The notes under the pieces: generated by a model
Told to the model about the DNA's origin: nothing
The model's database searches: none
What the model saw: only the letters and a program-made list of their open reading frames with translations
DNA from: Lachnospiraceae bacterium
GTDB taxonomy: Bacteria; Bacillota; Clostridia; Lachnospirales; Lachnospiraceae
DNA: 64,000 nt
Direction: 5' to 3'
NCBI GenBank assembly: GCA_017442865.1
Contig: JAFRXK010000074.1
Coordinates: 88,406-152,405 of the forward strand
Program-made: the position numbers and the translations under genes
Part shown: piece after piece, positions 56,235 through 64,000 of the stretch
Layout: every line of letters begins with the position of its first letter
Position numbering within the stretch: the first letter of the stretch is position 1

Positions 56235-57236
56235 TTATAATAACTTTCCACTGTAATCATAGGTGAATTCTTTTAATTCCTCGGCAAGATACTCAGCAGC
56301 ATCCTTATATTCAGGGTATGTAAGCCACATACGTGTGTTTTTCTTTGATACCTCAGGAATAAATACTTTTCTTGGATTTATATGATGTGACTCATCCTCT
56401 CCGACAAAATCAATAACCTTCTTCGTTGTATTATCGTAATCATAAATCATATCTTCAAATTTAAGCTGAAGCACCGGCAAATCCTCAGATATCGTTCCTA
56501 TCATTCTTCTCTGATCCCTGTACACCTTTGCAAATACCTTAGGATCCCTTGGAAGAACATGATCACCATTTCTCATCTGATTGATATAAAGGTCTCTCGG
56601 ATCTCTGTCAACTACTATTACCTTTAAATCCTTAACATAAGGAATATATCTTGCAATATTTGAAGTAGCAACAAGCTGGTCAAGTATTACAAACTCACGA
56701 TTTTCAGGATTTATAAGCCCGCAGAGATTTTCAACGTAAGCCTGCGTCTTCTCTAAAAACTCTTCTCGTGTTAAATAGCTATGATAGTAATCCATATTAG
56801 GGAAATAATTGTAGTATCGTGGTTTTCTAAACTTCTTAGGCAGACATTTATTAAACACACGTCTTCCTAAATAAATATAGCGTGTTAAAGGCTTTAATAA
56901 TACCAGATCGCCATGCCAGTATCCCGGATATTTAGCTGTCACAAGACTGTCAGCATACCTGTTCGAATATTCAAGCCACTTTTCACCGAATATTATCTTA
57001 TATGTATGATTGTAATCCTTTGCAAATTGTTTAAACCTTTTTATTGCATAACCTGAATTCAATCTGTTTGGATTATCCACAAGATTATATTCCAAATCTG
57101 ATACTCCGTCAGGATCCTGCAGAAATCTGCTCTCAATGTTGCTTCTTGCAGAAACACAATTGTCAAATTCCTTTAAGAAATCATCAACGGCACCCGAGCC
57201 TGTTCCGTGAAAACTAATACATGTAATGACCTTCAT
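56235..57236 (-). CDS. Sulfotransferase-like protein
   Basis: 333 residues. The N-terminal SFHGTGSGAVDDFL resembles the 5'-phosphosulfate loop, and VIVVDRDPRDLYINQM resembles the 3'-phosphate motif of PAPS-dependent sulfotransferases. A catalytic base cannot be assigned by eye. No membrane segment. Its place in a glycan cluster suggests it modifies a surface polysaccharide with sulfate, unusual for Firmicutes; other nucleotide-binding roles are possible. Confidence 0.65.
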   Translation of the reverse strand: MKVITCISFHGTGSGAVDDFLKEFDNCVSARSNIESRFLQDPDGVSDLEYNLVDNPNRLNSGYAIKRFKQFAKDYNHTYKIIFGEKWLEYSNRYADSLVTAKYPGYWHGDLVLLKPLTRYIYLGRRVFNKCLPKKFRKPRYYNYFPNMDYYHSYLTREEFLEKTQAYVENLCGLINPENREFVILDQLVATSNIARYIPYVKDLKVIVVDRDPRDLYINQMRNGDHVLPRDPKVFAKVYRDQRRMIGTISEDLPVLQLKFEDMIYDYDNTTKKVIDFVGEDESHHINPRKVFIPEVSKKNTRMWLTYPEYKDAAEYLAEELKEFTYDYSGKLL

Positions 57237-57397
57237 ATTACTCTCCTATAACTGTAAAAGCACTATAAATTTGCGCAATTTATCTAATTAACTTGTCTGT
57301 TTTTTTTCATAAAAATCAAATTCGTATACCCTGAATGGTGTGATGCAGCAGTGCCGACACACTGTCTAACGCAGGTATGACAAACCATATCCATAGC

Positions 57398-58600
57398 CTA
57401 CTTGGCATATATCTTCATAATTTTATCATAATACTCGTCAATAGTATCAAATCTTATATCCCTGCAGTTTGCCGCATAGCTCTCTGTTAAACTCTTATCA
57501 CTCCATAGCTTTTGTATTTTTTCCTTAAGCTTTTCAATATTGCCGCTTTCAAAAAGCTCGCCTGTCCTGCCCTCCTCAATAAGCTCAGGAATGCCTCCTA
57601 TATCTGCGCCAAGCACCGGCGTTCCGTACATCTGGCTCTCCATAACCGAGAACGGACAATTCTCATACCATTCTGAAGGATAAATTGAAAATCTGGCCTC
57701 CCTTATAAGGGTTTCAAGCTCAAGACCTGTCTTAAAACCGACATTTTTGATGTTAGGTATATCATTTATCTGAGCCTCAAGAGGACCTGTTCCCGCAAAA
57801 ATAAATTTAATATCCGGCAGCTCCTTTGCAGCCTTTATAAGCGTACCGATTCCCTTCTCCTCTGAAAATCTTCCGAAATAGAGCACATAATCCTTCTTCT
57901 GGGTATCCTTCCATTCCACCCTGTCAATAAAGTTGTGCAGGGCAATCGTCTTGTCCGCAAACTTCGGATTTGAATCCATCTTTGTCTTCATGAACTTAGA
58001 ACAGCAAATCATGGTATCAATATACTTATATGTACCCTTGAGCTTCCAGAAGTCAGCCTCCATGGTTCCTATCACTGATTTCATAGTTGAGCCGTGAATA
58101 CACTTTCCCTTCGTACAGTTGAGGAAATGACCGCCTAAGCACTTCTCACAGTTCTCGCCCGTATTCGGATTGTTGCACATATGATTCGGACACACAAGCT
58201 GATAATCATGCGCTGTAAATACTATATTACACTTGTGTCCGGTTGATTTTCTCCATTTATTTATCTCAAGAATTATGCTTGGAGTAAGCTGATAATTAAA
58301 ATTGTTGATATGACAGACATCAGGCTTGAAATCATCAAGCACCAGCCTGATTTTCTTTCGTGCCTCTGTCGAATAAATTGTCTTTAAAGGATATGTAAGC
58401 TTTGAGAGCTTTGAACCATTGTGAAAATCCATGTCGGCAGTATAAGCATTCACCGCATTGCCAACGCATCTTCCTTCGTGCTCCATGCCAAAATACTGTA
58501 CCTCATGCCCCTTCGCCTGAAGGTACTCACCCAGTTTAAAAATATAAGTTTCCGAACCGCCATTCGGATATAAAAACTTGTTAATCATTAAAATCTTCAT
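57398..58600 (-). CDS. Glycosyltransferase family 4 protein
   Basis: 400 residues. GT4 features: KILMINKFLYPNGGSETY at the N-terminus, DYVLYFGRFSEEKGIGTLIKAAK, and EARFSIYPSEWYENCPFSVMESQMYGTPVLGADIGG with the E-x7-E motif. An internal Cys-rich segment CPNHMCNNPNTGENCEKC, then CTKGKC, may bind metal; it is common in this GT4 subgroup. ATG 58600 is preferred over a TTG at 58618. First gene of the glycan cluster; 161 bases separate it from the sulfotransferase-like gene. Confidence 0.88.
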   Translation of the reverse strand: MKILMINKFLYPNGGSETYIFKLGEYLQAKGHEVQYFGMEHEGRCVGNAVNAYTADMDFHNGSKLSKLTYPLKTIYSTEARKKIRLVLDDFKPDVCHINNFNYQLTPSIILEINKWRKSTGHKCNIVFTAHDYQLVCPNHMCNNPNTGENCEKCLGGHFLNCTKGKCIHGSTMKSVIGTMEADFWKLKGTYKYIDTMICCSKFMKTKMDSNPKFADKTIALHNFIDRVEWKDTQKKDYVLYFGRFSEEKGIGTLIKAAKELPDIKFIFAGTGPLEAQINDIPNIKNVGFKTGLELETLIREARFSIYPSEWYENCPFSVMESQMYGTPVLGADIGGIPELIEEGRTGELFESGNIEKLKEKIQKLWSDKSLTESYAANCRDIRFDTIDEYYDKIMKIYAK

Positions 58601-58780
58601 AATAGCCCAATCTTCCAATCTTTTAATAAATGATAATTAATGTTAAATTCCATAAACTAAACACCTGCTGCTTTGGCAGCAGCAATTCACCATTAGCAAA
58701 TGTGCTTCCATAGCAAAGCGTTTTTATTATATAGTATAAAGCCATCAAAGGCAATATAATATAAAATCAATTTGATTATA

Positions 58781-59701
58781 CTAATACAGGCTTACCATTG
58801 ACGCATTTTCTGCAATCACAATCTTTGCGCCCGGCTTAAGCCTCTGAAGTATTGTCACCATGCAGCTTTCCGGAACCGCTACGCATCCGGCAGTCCCTCC
58901 TCTTCCGCAATGTAAAAATATCGCCGAGGTTGAATTCCTTGTTCTGTTCGGATTTACCTCAATATCTATCGAATAATTATAATCCGGCACTATCTCCGAT
59001 AAATGCTCTGCAGACGACCAGCCTGTCGGAACCTCCCTGCTGTCAATCAGCATATTATAATAATCGCTGTTTAAATCATCCACCCAGTACAAATAAGGAT
59101 TTACATCAACCCACGGAAGTGCTGTGCCCGGATTCGGCTTATTGCCAAATGCAATTCCGAGATTAAAGACTCCAGCCGGAGTTGTCTTGTCTCCCTCAAA
59201 GGTATGATACGAAATACCGTTTTTCCCCCAGAATCCAGGTGTCTGCAAAGTGAGTCTCCACACTCTGTCTTCGTCCTTTTCAAACAAATATACGGTGTTT
59301 CCGGTAAGCGAACCGTCTCCGACCACCAGCACAATCTGGTTTGTGCTCCCCGCAGTACTCATGGTGCTTACGCTGTACGGAAGTCCCGGTGCATCCGTAT
59401 CCACCGGCTCTTTTATTGTTGGCTCCGGCTCTGTTGTTTCTTCCTCATCAAGCGTATACAGCATATCTTCCACTGAAAACAATTCCCTCAAACTAAACTC
59501 TGTCGTCATAAAATCTGAATCCTTTGTTTCTTCAAGGATACTTAGCATATCTTCTGTGTCATGCACTCCTGCGGTGTCATTATTTAATTCATTTGAAATA
59601 TCAGTGTCTTTATTATATCCCGTCCCCAAAATCACCGCAATACATCCGACAACAAACAAAGCGCATATCACAAGAAAGGCTCTGATATTCATCCTGTTCA
59701 A
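58781..59701 (-). CDS. L,D-transpeptidase (YkuD family)
   Basis: 306 residues: an N-terminal membrane anchor (about residues 6-28), an acidic Thr/Glu-rich stalk, and a YkuD domain ending with IFLHCGRGGTAGCVAVPESC, the H...GxxGC active site. It crosslinks peptidoglycan 3-3 or attaches proteins outside the cell. TTG 59701 is supported by GGAGG seven bases upstream; the ATG at 59692 would have 16 bases of spacing. It stands alone. Confidence 0.87.
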   Translation of the reverse strand: MNRMNIRAFLVICALFVVGCIAVILGTGYNKDTDISNELNNDTAGVHDTEDMLSILEETKDSDFMTTEFSLRELFSVEDMLYTLDEEETTEPEPTIKEPVDTDAPGLPYSVSTMSTAGSTNQIVLVVGDGSLTGNTVYLFEKDEDRVWRLTLQTPGFWGKNGISYHTFEGDKTTPAGVFNLGIAFGNKPNPGTALPWVDVNPYLYWVDDLNSDYYNMLIDSREVPTGWSSAEHLSEIVPDYNYSIDIEVNPNRTRNSTSAIFLHCGRGGTAGCVAVPESCMVTILQRLKPGAKIVIAENASMVSLY

Positions 59702-59800
59702 AACAACTCCTCCAATCGTATCCCTTCATTGAACACAATGTCCAAGCCTGCCCGGCTATCACAGACCACTCACAATTATGCTCCGGTCTGCTTCGGTGCA

Positions 59801-60721
59801 TTAAACATTTTCCTCTTCAAGCAGATATGGCGTAACCTGATATACATAGAAATTCAGCCAGTTTATATACAAGGTGCTGGCGTGGATTCTCCACTTAAGC
59901 GTAGGCTTCTTTGTCGGGTCATCATCAGGATAATAGTTTACAGGCATCTCAGGATTTAAGCCTCTGTCAATGTCCCTGTGGTATTCCTGGTCAAGCGTAA
60001 GCCTGTTGTACTCAGGATGTCCCATGACAAATATCTGCTTTCCATCCTCGCTCATTACAAGATATACGCCAGCCTCCTCTGATTCGGCAAGAATTCTAAG
60101 CTCAGGATGCTTAAGTATATCCTCCCTGTAAACAGTCGTATTACGTGAATGCGGTGCAAAAAAGATATCATCAAAGCTTCTTACAAGCGGAATGGTTCTG
60201 TCAGGCACTCTGTGAAGGTAAATTCCTGAAAGCTTTTTAGGAAGCCTGTGCTTTTTTATACCGTAATGATGGTACAACGCCGCCTGCGCACCCCAGCAGA
60301 TATGAATTGTCGAGGTAACGTGTTTTTTTGACCAGTCCATAATTCTGGTAAGCTCGTCCCAGTAATCAACCTCTTCAAACTCCATGAGCTCAACCGGCGC
60401 ACCGGTAATAATCATACCGTCAAATTTCTTTTTCCTTATCTCATCAAACTCCACATAAAACTTATTAAGATGCTTCGCTGATGTATGAGTAGATTTATAT
60501 GTTGAAACCTTTAAAAACGTAACATCCACCTGAAGCGGCGTGTTTGAAAGCGCACGTAAAAGCTGCGTCTCGGTGTCCTCCTTAATCGGCATAAGATTAA
60601 GAATTACAATCTGCAGAGGACGGATGTCCTGCGACATCGCCCTGTTTTCATCCATTACAAATACATTTTCTCTTTCCAGCACCGCTCTTGCAGGCAAATC
60701 GCCCTGTACTTTAATTGGCAT
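59801..60721 (-). CDS. metA: Homoserine O-acetyltransferase, MetA family
   Basis: 306 residues, normal for MetA. It activates homoserine for methionine synthesis. The nucleophile is C142 in [19 protein letters not shown] supplies a further active-site His. The residue at position 111 is Glu ([10 protein letters not shown]), which in characterised MetA proteins selects acetyl-CoA instead of succinyl-CoA (E. coli has Gly). The product therefore suits the two O-acetylhomoserine sulfhydrylases in this window. It follows ligA by 24 bases, last in an rluF-ligA-metA unit. Confidence 0.93.
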   Translation of the reverse strand: MPIKVQGDLPARAVLERENVFVMDENRAMSQDIRPLQIVILNLMPIKEDTETQLLRALSNTPLQVDVTFLKVSTYKSTHTSAKHLNKFYVEFDEIRKKKFDGMIITGAPVELMEFEEVDYWDELTRIMDWSKKHVTSTIHICWGAQAALYHHYGIKKHRLPKKLSGIYLHRVPDRTIPLVRSFDDIFFAPHSRNTTVYREDILKHPELRILAESEEAGVYLVMSEDGKQIFVMGHPEYNRLTLDQEYHRDIDRGLNPEMPVNYYPDDDPTKKPTLKWRIHASTLYINWLNFYVYQVTPYLLEEENV

Positions 60722-60745
60722 ACTATAACCTCTATTCTATAAATA

Positions 60746-62698
60746 TTATTCTATCATCGCTAAAAAGTCAGTCTCTGTAATAATCTTCACGCCCAGCTCC
60801 TTCGCCTTTTTATTCTTTGAAGAAGATGAGTTAATGTCATTATTTATAAGATAATTTGTATTTGAAGTAACGCTGCCTGTAACCTTTCCGCCCTGATTTT
60901 CAATAAGCTCCTTAAGCTCATTTCTGTTGGAAAAGCTCTCAAGCGAGCCGGTAATAACAAATACCATACCCTTTAACTTTTGCTGCGTGCTTGTCTGTAC
61001 GCCCGTAAGAGTAATATATTTCAACAGCTCGTCAACCTCTCTGTTGTTGTCAGCATCCTCAAAATATGCGGCAAACACATCAGCAATAACCGGGCCTACG
61101 CCCTCTATCTGTTCAAGCTCCTGCCTTGAAGCGCGTCTTATGCGGTCAAAATCATAATCAAATGCGCGGCAGACCATCTTTGCATTCGCAACGCCGATGT
61201 TGCCGATACCCAGCGCATAAAGAAATGAATGCATAGGCACTGTTCTTGACACCTCAATTGCGCTTATTATCTTATCATAGGACTTCTCTCCAAAGCCCTC
61301 CATTGAAGTTATCCTGTCTTTGAATCTGTCGAGTCTGTAAATGTCCGCATACTCCTTAATAAAGCCTGCATCAATGAATTTTTCAAGAGTTGCCTCGCTC
61401 ATGCCGTCAATATTCATGGCGTCGCGGCTCACAAAAAGCGAATATGCTTTTATCTTCTTTGCCTGACAGTCCGGGTTTATACAGTACAATGTTTTTATGC
61501 CTGTGCTGTCCTCTATCTTAACCTCGCCTCCGCATACCGGACAACGCTCAGGCAGCTTTATGCTTCCGCTTCTGGTAAAATTCTCAGCAATCTGAGGAAT
61601 AATCATATTTGCCTTGTAGACCGATATCTCATCACCCTCGCCCAGCTTAAGACTCTCTAAAATGCTTATATTGTGAACTGATGCGCGGCTTACCGAGGTG
61701 CCCTCCAACTCCACCGGTTCAAATACCGCCACCGGATTTATAAGACCGGTTCTCGATGGACTCCACTCAATATATTTAAGCCTTGTCACCGCCTGCTCAT
61801 CGGCCCATTTAAAGGCAATCGCATTTCTTGGGAATTTCGCCGTAGTACCGAGCGAATCGCCATACGCTATATCGTCATAAATAAGCACCAGACCGTCTGA
61901 CGGAAAATCATTTTCTGAAATCTTCTCTGCAAATTCCTTTACTGCCGCCTCGATATTGCCTGCATTAACCCTCTTATACTCAACTACCTCAAAGCCCTGC
62001 GCCTTAAGCCACTCGTACTGCTTTTGTCTTGAATTTTCAAAATCCACGCCATCAGCCTTCACAAGTGAAAACGCTATAAAGTTTACATTACGCTTTGCGG
62101 TAATCTCGTTGTTAAGCTGCCTTACAGAGCCTGCACAAAGGTTTCGCGGATTTTTATATTTTGCATCCACATCACCTATTTTAGCATTTATCTCTTCGAA
62201 ATCAGAATACTTTATAACCGCCTCACCGCGCAGTATAACCTCACTCTTACATGAAATTGACAACGGAAGATTCGTAAAGACGCGGGCATTGTTTGTCACA
62301 AGCTCTCCGACCTGTCCGTTTCCACGGGTAACTGCGCTAAACAGCTCTCCATCCCTGTAGGTCAGCACAACCGTCAGTCCGTCAAGCTTCCATGAAAGCA
62401 GTCCCTCCTTGTCCTTAAGCCATGCCGCAAGCGCCGCCCTGTCCTTGGTCTTGTCAAGTGAAAGCATTGGCTTTTCGTGAACCACCTTCGGAAGCTCGCT
62501 TAACACCTCATAGCCGACATTCTGTGTCGGACTGTTGGAAAGCACTATGCCGCTCTCCTTTTCAAGTGCAAGAAGCTCATCATATAACGCATCATATTCA
62601 AGATTGCTCATAATCTCGCGGCTTTCCTGATAATACGCCCTGCCTGCTTCATTCAGTATTCCGACCAGCTCTTTCATTCTATCCATTGATTTACTCAT
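60746..62698 (-). CDS. ligA: NAD-dependent DNA ligase
   Basis: 650 residues. Adenylation lysine K104 in SWKLDGLT, zinc-finger CPVCGG...CINPDCQAKK (four Cys), helix-hairpin-helix region and a C-terminal BRCT domain (VFVITGSLESFSNRNELKEL). It seals nicks in replication and repair. The ATG overlaps the rluF stop (TAATG), so the two are coupled. Slightly shorter than typical LigA (about 670) but all domains are present. Confidence 0.95.
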   Translation of the reverse strand: MSKSMDRMKELVGILNEAGRAYYQESREIMSNLEYDALYDELLALEKESGIVLSNSPTQNVGYEVLSELPKVVHEKPMLSLDKTKDRAALAAWLKDKEGLLSWKLDGLTVVLTYRDGELFSAVTRGNGQVGELVTNNARVFTNLPLSISCKSEVILRGEAVIKYSDFEEINAKIGDVDAKYKNPRNLCAGSVRQLNNEITAKRNVNFIAFSLVKADGVDFENSRQKQYEWLKAQGFEVVEYKRVNAGNIEAAVKEFAEKISENDFPSDGLVLIYDDIAYGDSLGTTAKFPRNAIAFKWADEQAVTRLKYIEWSPSRTGLINPVAVFEPVELEGTSVSRASVHNISILESLKLGEGDEISVYKANMIIPQIAENFTRSGSIKLPERCPVCGGEVKIEDSTGIKTLYCINPDCQAKKIKAYSLFVSRDAMNIDGMSEATLEKFIDAGFIKEYADIYRLDRFKDRITSMEGFGEKSYDKIISAIEVSRTVPMHSFLYALGIGNIGVANAKMVCRAFDYDFDRIRRASRQELEQIEGVGPVIADVFAAYFEDADNNREVDELLKYITLTGVQTSTQQKLKGMVFVITGSLESFSNRNELKELIENQGGKVTGSVTSNTNYLINNDINSSSSKNKKAKELGVKIITETDFLAMIE

Positions 62699-63756
62699 TA
62701 ATTACCACTATCCTTTTTTAAGCCTGAATTCTCGCGTCTGAATACGACGTTTATCTTCTTTGCCGTGCCTTTTGCATTATCTGCCTTATCTGTCGCGCCA
62801 TTACCGCCTTTATTCACACCGGTCTTATTTGATTGTGCCTTTGCACTTCCTTTATAATTTGATTGTGCCTTTGCACTTCCTTTATAATTTGATTGTGTCT
62901 TTGCAATGCCTTTGTAATTCGATTGTGCCTTTGCAATGCCTTTATAATTCGATTGTACCTTCACGCTGCCTTTATAATTCGTTTGTGCCTTTAATCCTTT
63001 ATCATCAGAAGCTTCAGTTTCATCTGCATGAAGCTGTGCCCAGCTCTTGCCGTCCGAGTCCTCAAGCCGCCTCATAACCTCCTGATATTCTGCCCCCTGT
63101 ATTCTTCTGTATTCACCGCTCTTTAAATTACCAAGCTTAACATTCATTACCCTGACTCTTTTAAGGTAAGTCACCCTGTACCCGAAATACTCGCACATCC
63201 TTCTTATCTGGCGGTTAAGTCCCTGGGTAAGAATAATTCTGAATCCGTTGTAGGCTGTTCTTTCCACAAAACAAGGCTTTGTAACGGTATCAAGTATCGG
63301 AACGCCTGCGCTCATGCCCTCAATAAACTCATTCGTAACAGGCTTGTTGACCTTCACCAGATATTCCTTCTCATGCGCCCTGCTGCCTCGCAGAATTTTA
63401 TTAACCAGTTCTCCCTGATTTGTCATAAGAATCAGTCCTTCGGAATCCTTGTCAAGCCTGCCAATCGGGTAAACTCTCTTATGATATCCCACAAAATCCA
63501 CAATATTGTCTTTTTCTTCTTTTGATGTAGTGCACACAATGCCAACCGGCTTATTCACCGCCAGCAAAATGGCTTCATCCTCACCGGTTACAAGCCTGCC
63601 GTTGACAATTATCTGCTGACCAGGCAGCACCTTCATGCCCATAACTGCAACCTCGCCGTCAACAGTTACCCTGCCTGTCTCGATCAGTCTGTCGGCTTCA
63701 CGCCTTGAGCACACCCCGGCATCACTTAAATATTTATTCAAACGTACTTCTTCCAT
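62698..63756 (-). CDS. rluF: 23S rRNA pseudouridine synthase RluF-like, with repeat tail
   Basis: 352 residues. An S4 RNA-binding domain (about 5-65) is followed by the synthase domain with D102 in PIGRLDKDSEG and the RluF-type GLNRQIRRMCEYFGY. Residues about 240-352 are an added Lys/Asn-rich tail with five to six ten-residue repeats (KAQSNYKGSA-like) of no known function. It may bind rRNA. RluB/RluE are alternatives, but the motif fits RluF best. The stop overlaps the ligA start. Confidence 0.88.
   Translation of the reverse strand: MEEVRLNKYLSDAGVCSRREADRLIETGRVTVDGEVAVMGMKVLPGQQIIVNGRLVTGEDEAILLAVNKPVGIVCTTSKEEKDNIVDFVGYHKRVYPIGRLDKDSEGLILMTNQGELVNKILRGSRAHEKEYLVKVNKPVTNEFIEGMSAGVPILDTVTKPCFVERTAYNGFRIILTQGLNRQIRRMCEYFGYRVTYLKRVRVMNVKLGNLKSGEYRRIQGAEYQEVMRRLEDSDGKSWAQLHADETEASDDKGLKAQTNYKGSVKVQSNYKGIAKAQSNYKGIAKTQSNYKGSAKAQSNYKGSAKAQSNKTGVNKGGNGATDKADNAKGTAKKINVVFRRENSGLKKDSGN
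62828..63000 (-). repeat. 30-bp in-frame repeat in rluF
   Basis: Five 30-base units from 62828 and a partial sixth, encoding KAQSNYKGSA-type decapeptides. Units 1 and 2 are nearly identical on the plus strand. Confidence 0.9.
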
Positions 63757-63775
63757 AAAATCTCCATTATATTAT
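63757..63775. other. Short gap before the right-edge repeat array
   Basis: Leader of rluF. GGAG lies just upstream of its ATG. Confidence 0.5.
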
Positions 63776-64000
63776 CGTCGAGCTGCTTTCAAGGTGCAAC
63801 TATTTGCTGCCAATATACTCTGCCTCATCGAAAGAATTTTTCGTCAGGCAAGGCGCACCGCAGAAAGCAAAGCGAAGGCGTAGTTAAACCTACGTCGAGC
63901 TGCTTTCAAAGTGCAACTATTCGCTGCCAATATACTCTGCCTCATCGAAAGAATTTTTCGTCAGGCAAGGCGCACCGCAGAAAGCAAAGCGAAGGCGTAG
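63776..64000. repeat. Tandem 108-bp element (117-bp period) at the right edge
   Basis: Copy 1 is 63776-63883, copy 2 is 63893-64000, separated by nine bases; they differ at two positions. The second copy ends exactly at the window edge, so more copies may follow. Each unit can fold: GCCTCATCGAAA pairs with TTTCGTCAGGC, and GCTTTC...GGTGC near the start pairs with GCACC...GAAAGC near the end. No ORF convincingly crosses it. Confidence 0.85.

Noticed and set aside
1..64000. tRNA, rRNA, transposase or integrase genes
   Set aside because: Looked for on both strands; none could be recognised.

Overview
The window suggests a low-to-moderate GC anaerobic Firmicute, most likely a Lachnospiraceae member (Butyrivibrio/Lachnospira/Roseburia-like). 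The reasons are the clostridial housekeeping proteins, AGGAGG ribosome-binding sites, TTGACA/TATAAT promoters, large secreted multi-modular polysaccharide-active proteins, and a clostridial Cys-rich peptide maturation cluster. The genus cannot be fixed from the sequence alone. No rRNA, tRNA, CRISPR array or transposase gene was found.

Layout. 0-1.4 kb: the first codon of a gene leaving the left edge, a DUF1836-type regulator and a TrpR-like (YerC) repressor. 1.7-5.8 kb: a 1353-residue secreted GH16 beta-glucanase with several carbohydrate-binding modules and a C-terminal membrane anchor. 6.1-9.4 kb: a small membrane protein, an O-acetylhomoserine sulfhydrylase, a zinc phospholipase-like protein and a zinc-ribbon membrane protein. 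9.6-12.5 kb: nickel-pincer cofactor genes larC and larB behind a small unknown gene. 12.7-22.5 kb: an AT-rich, gene-sparse island holding a zinc-ribbon/TPR membrane protein, a Cro/CI regulator, a 1449-residue secreted protein made of about 26 CxxC repeats, a decayed relic of that same repeat, and a secreted protein with an L,D-transpeptidase-like HG...SLGC signature. 22.6-27.9 kb: a PTS EIICBA, then cysK and a second O-acetylhomoserine sulfhydrylase preceded by a 23-codon upstream ORF ending in four consecutive Cys codons. 28-35.7 kb: two paralogous-fronted secreted proteins (a GH28/GH49-like beta-helix enzyme and a HEITH metallopeptidase). 36-42 kb: typA, an MscS channel, a glycogen branching enzyme with a 21-bp-repeat charged tail, and a D,D-carboxypeptidase. 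43.1-49.8 kb: a complete Clo7bot-type ribosomal-peptide cluster (precursor, radical SAM/SPASM maturase, TIGR04066-like protein, ACP-like protein, ABC exporter, S8 peptidase). 50-53.7 kb: an MBL-fold hydrolase ending in a 32-bp repeat array, fba and a SpoVB-like flippase. 53.8-58.6 kb: a surface-glycan cluster (two GT4 enzymes, a Wzy-like polymerase, a sulfotransferase-like protein). 58.8-63.8 kb: an L,D-transpeptidase and an rluF-ligA-metA operon. The right edge runs into a 117-bp-period repeat array.

How it works together. Sulfur assimilation recurs: MetA carries Glu at position 111, the residue known to give acetyl-CoA specificity, which fits the two O-acetylhomoserine sulfhydrylases and CysK. 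The poly-Cys leader suggests that part of this pathway senses cysteine supply by translation. The secreted carbohydrate-active genes share CG-centred AAACGTTT palindromes near their promoters, suggesting LacI-type control. A second thread is slippage: at least five otherwise ordinary proteins (LarC, PTS, GlgB, SpoVB-like, RluF) carry in-frame tandem expansions in linkers or tails.

The strongest candidates for undescribed biology are the poly-Cys leader, the Clo7bot-type cluster, the CxxC-repeat giant with its relic, and the two unexplained non-coding repeat arrays.
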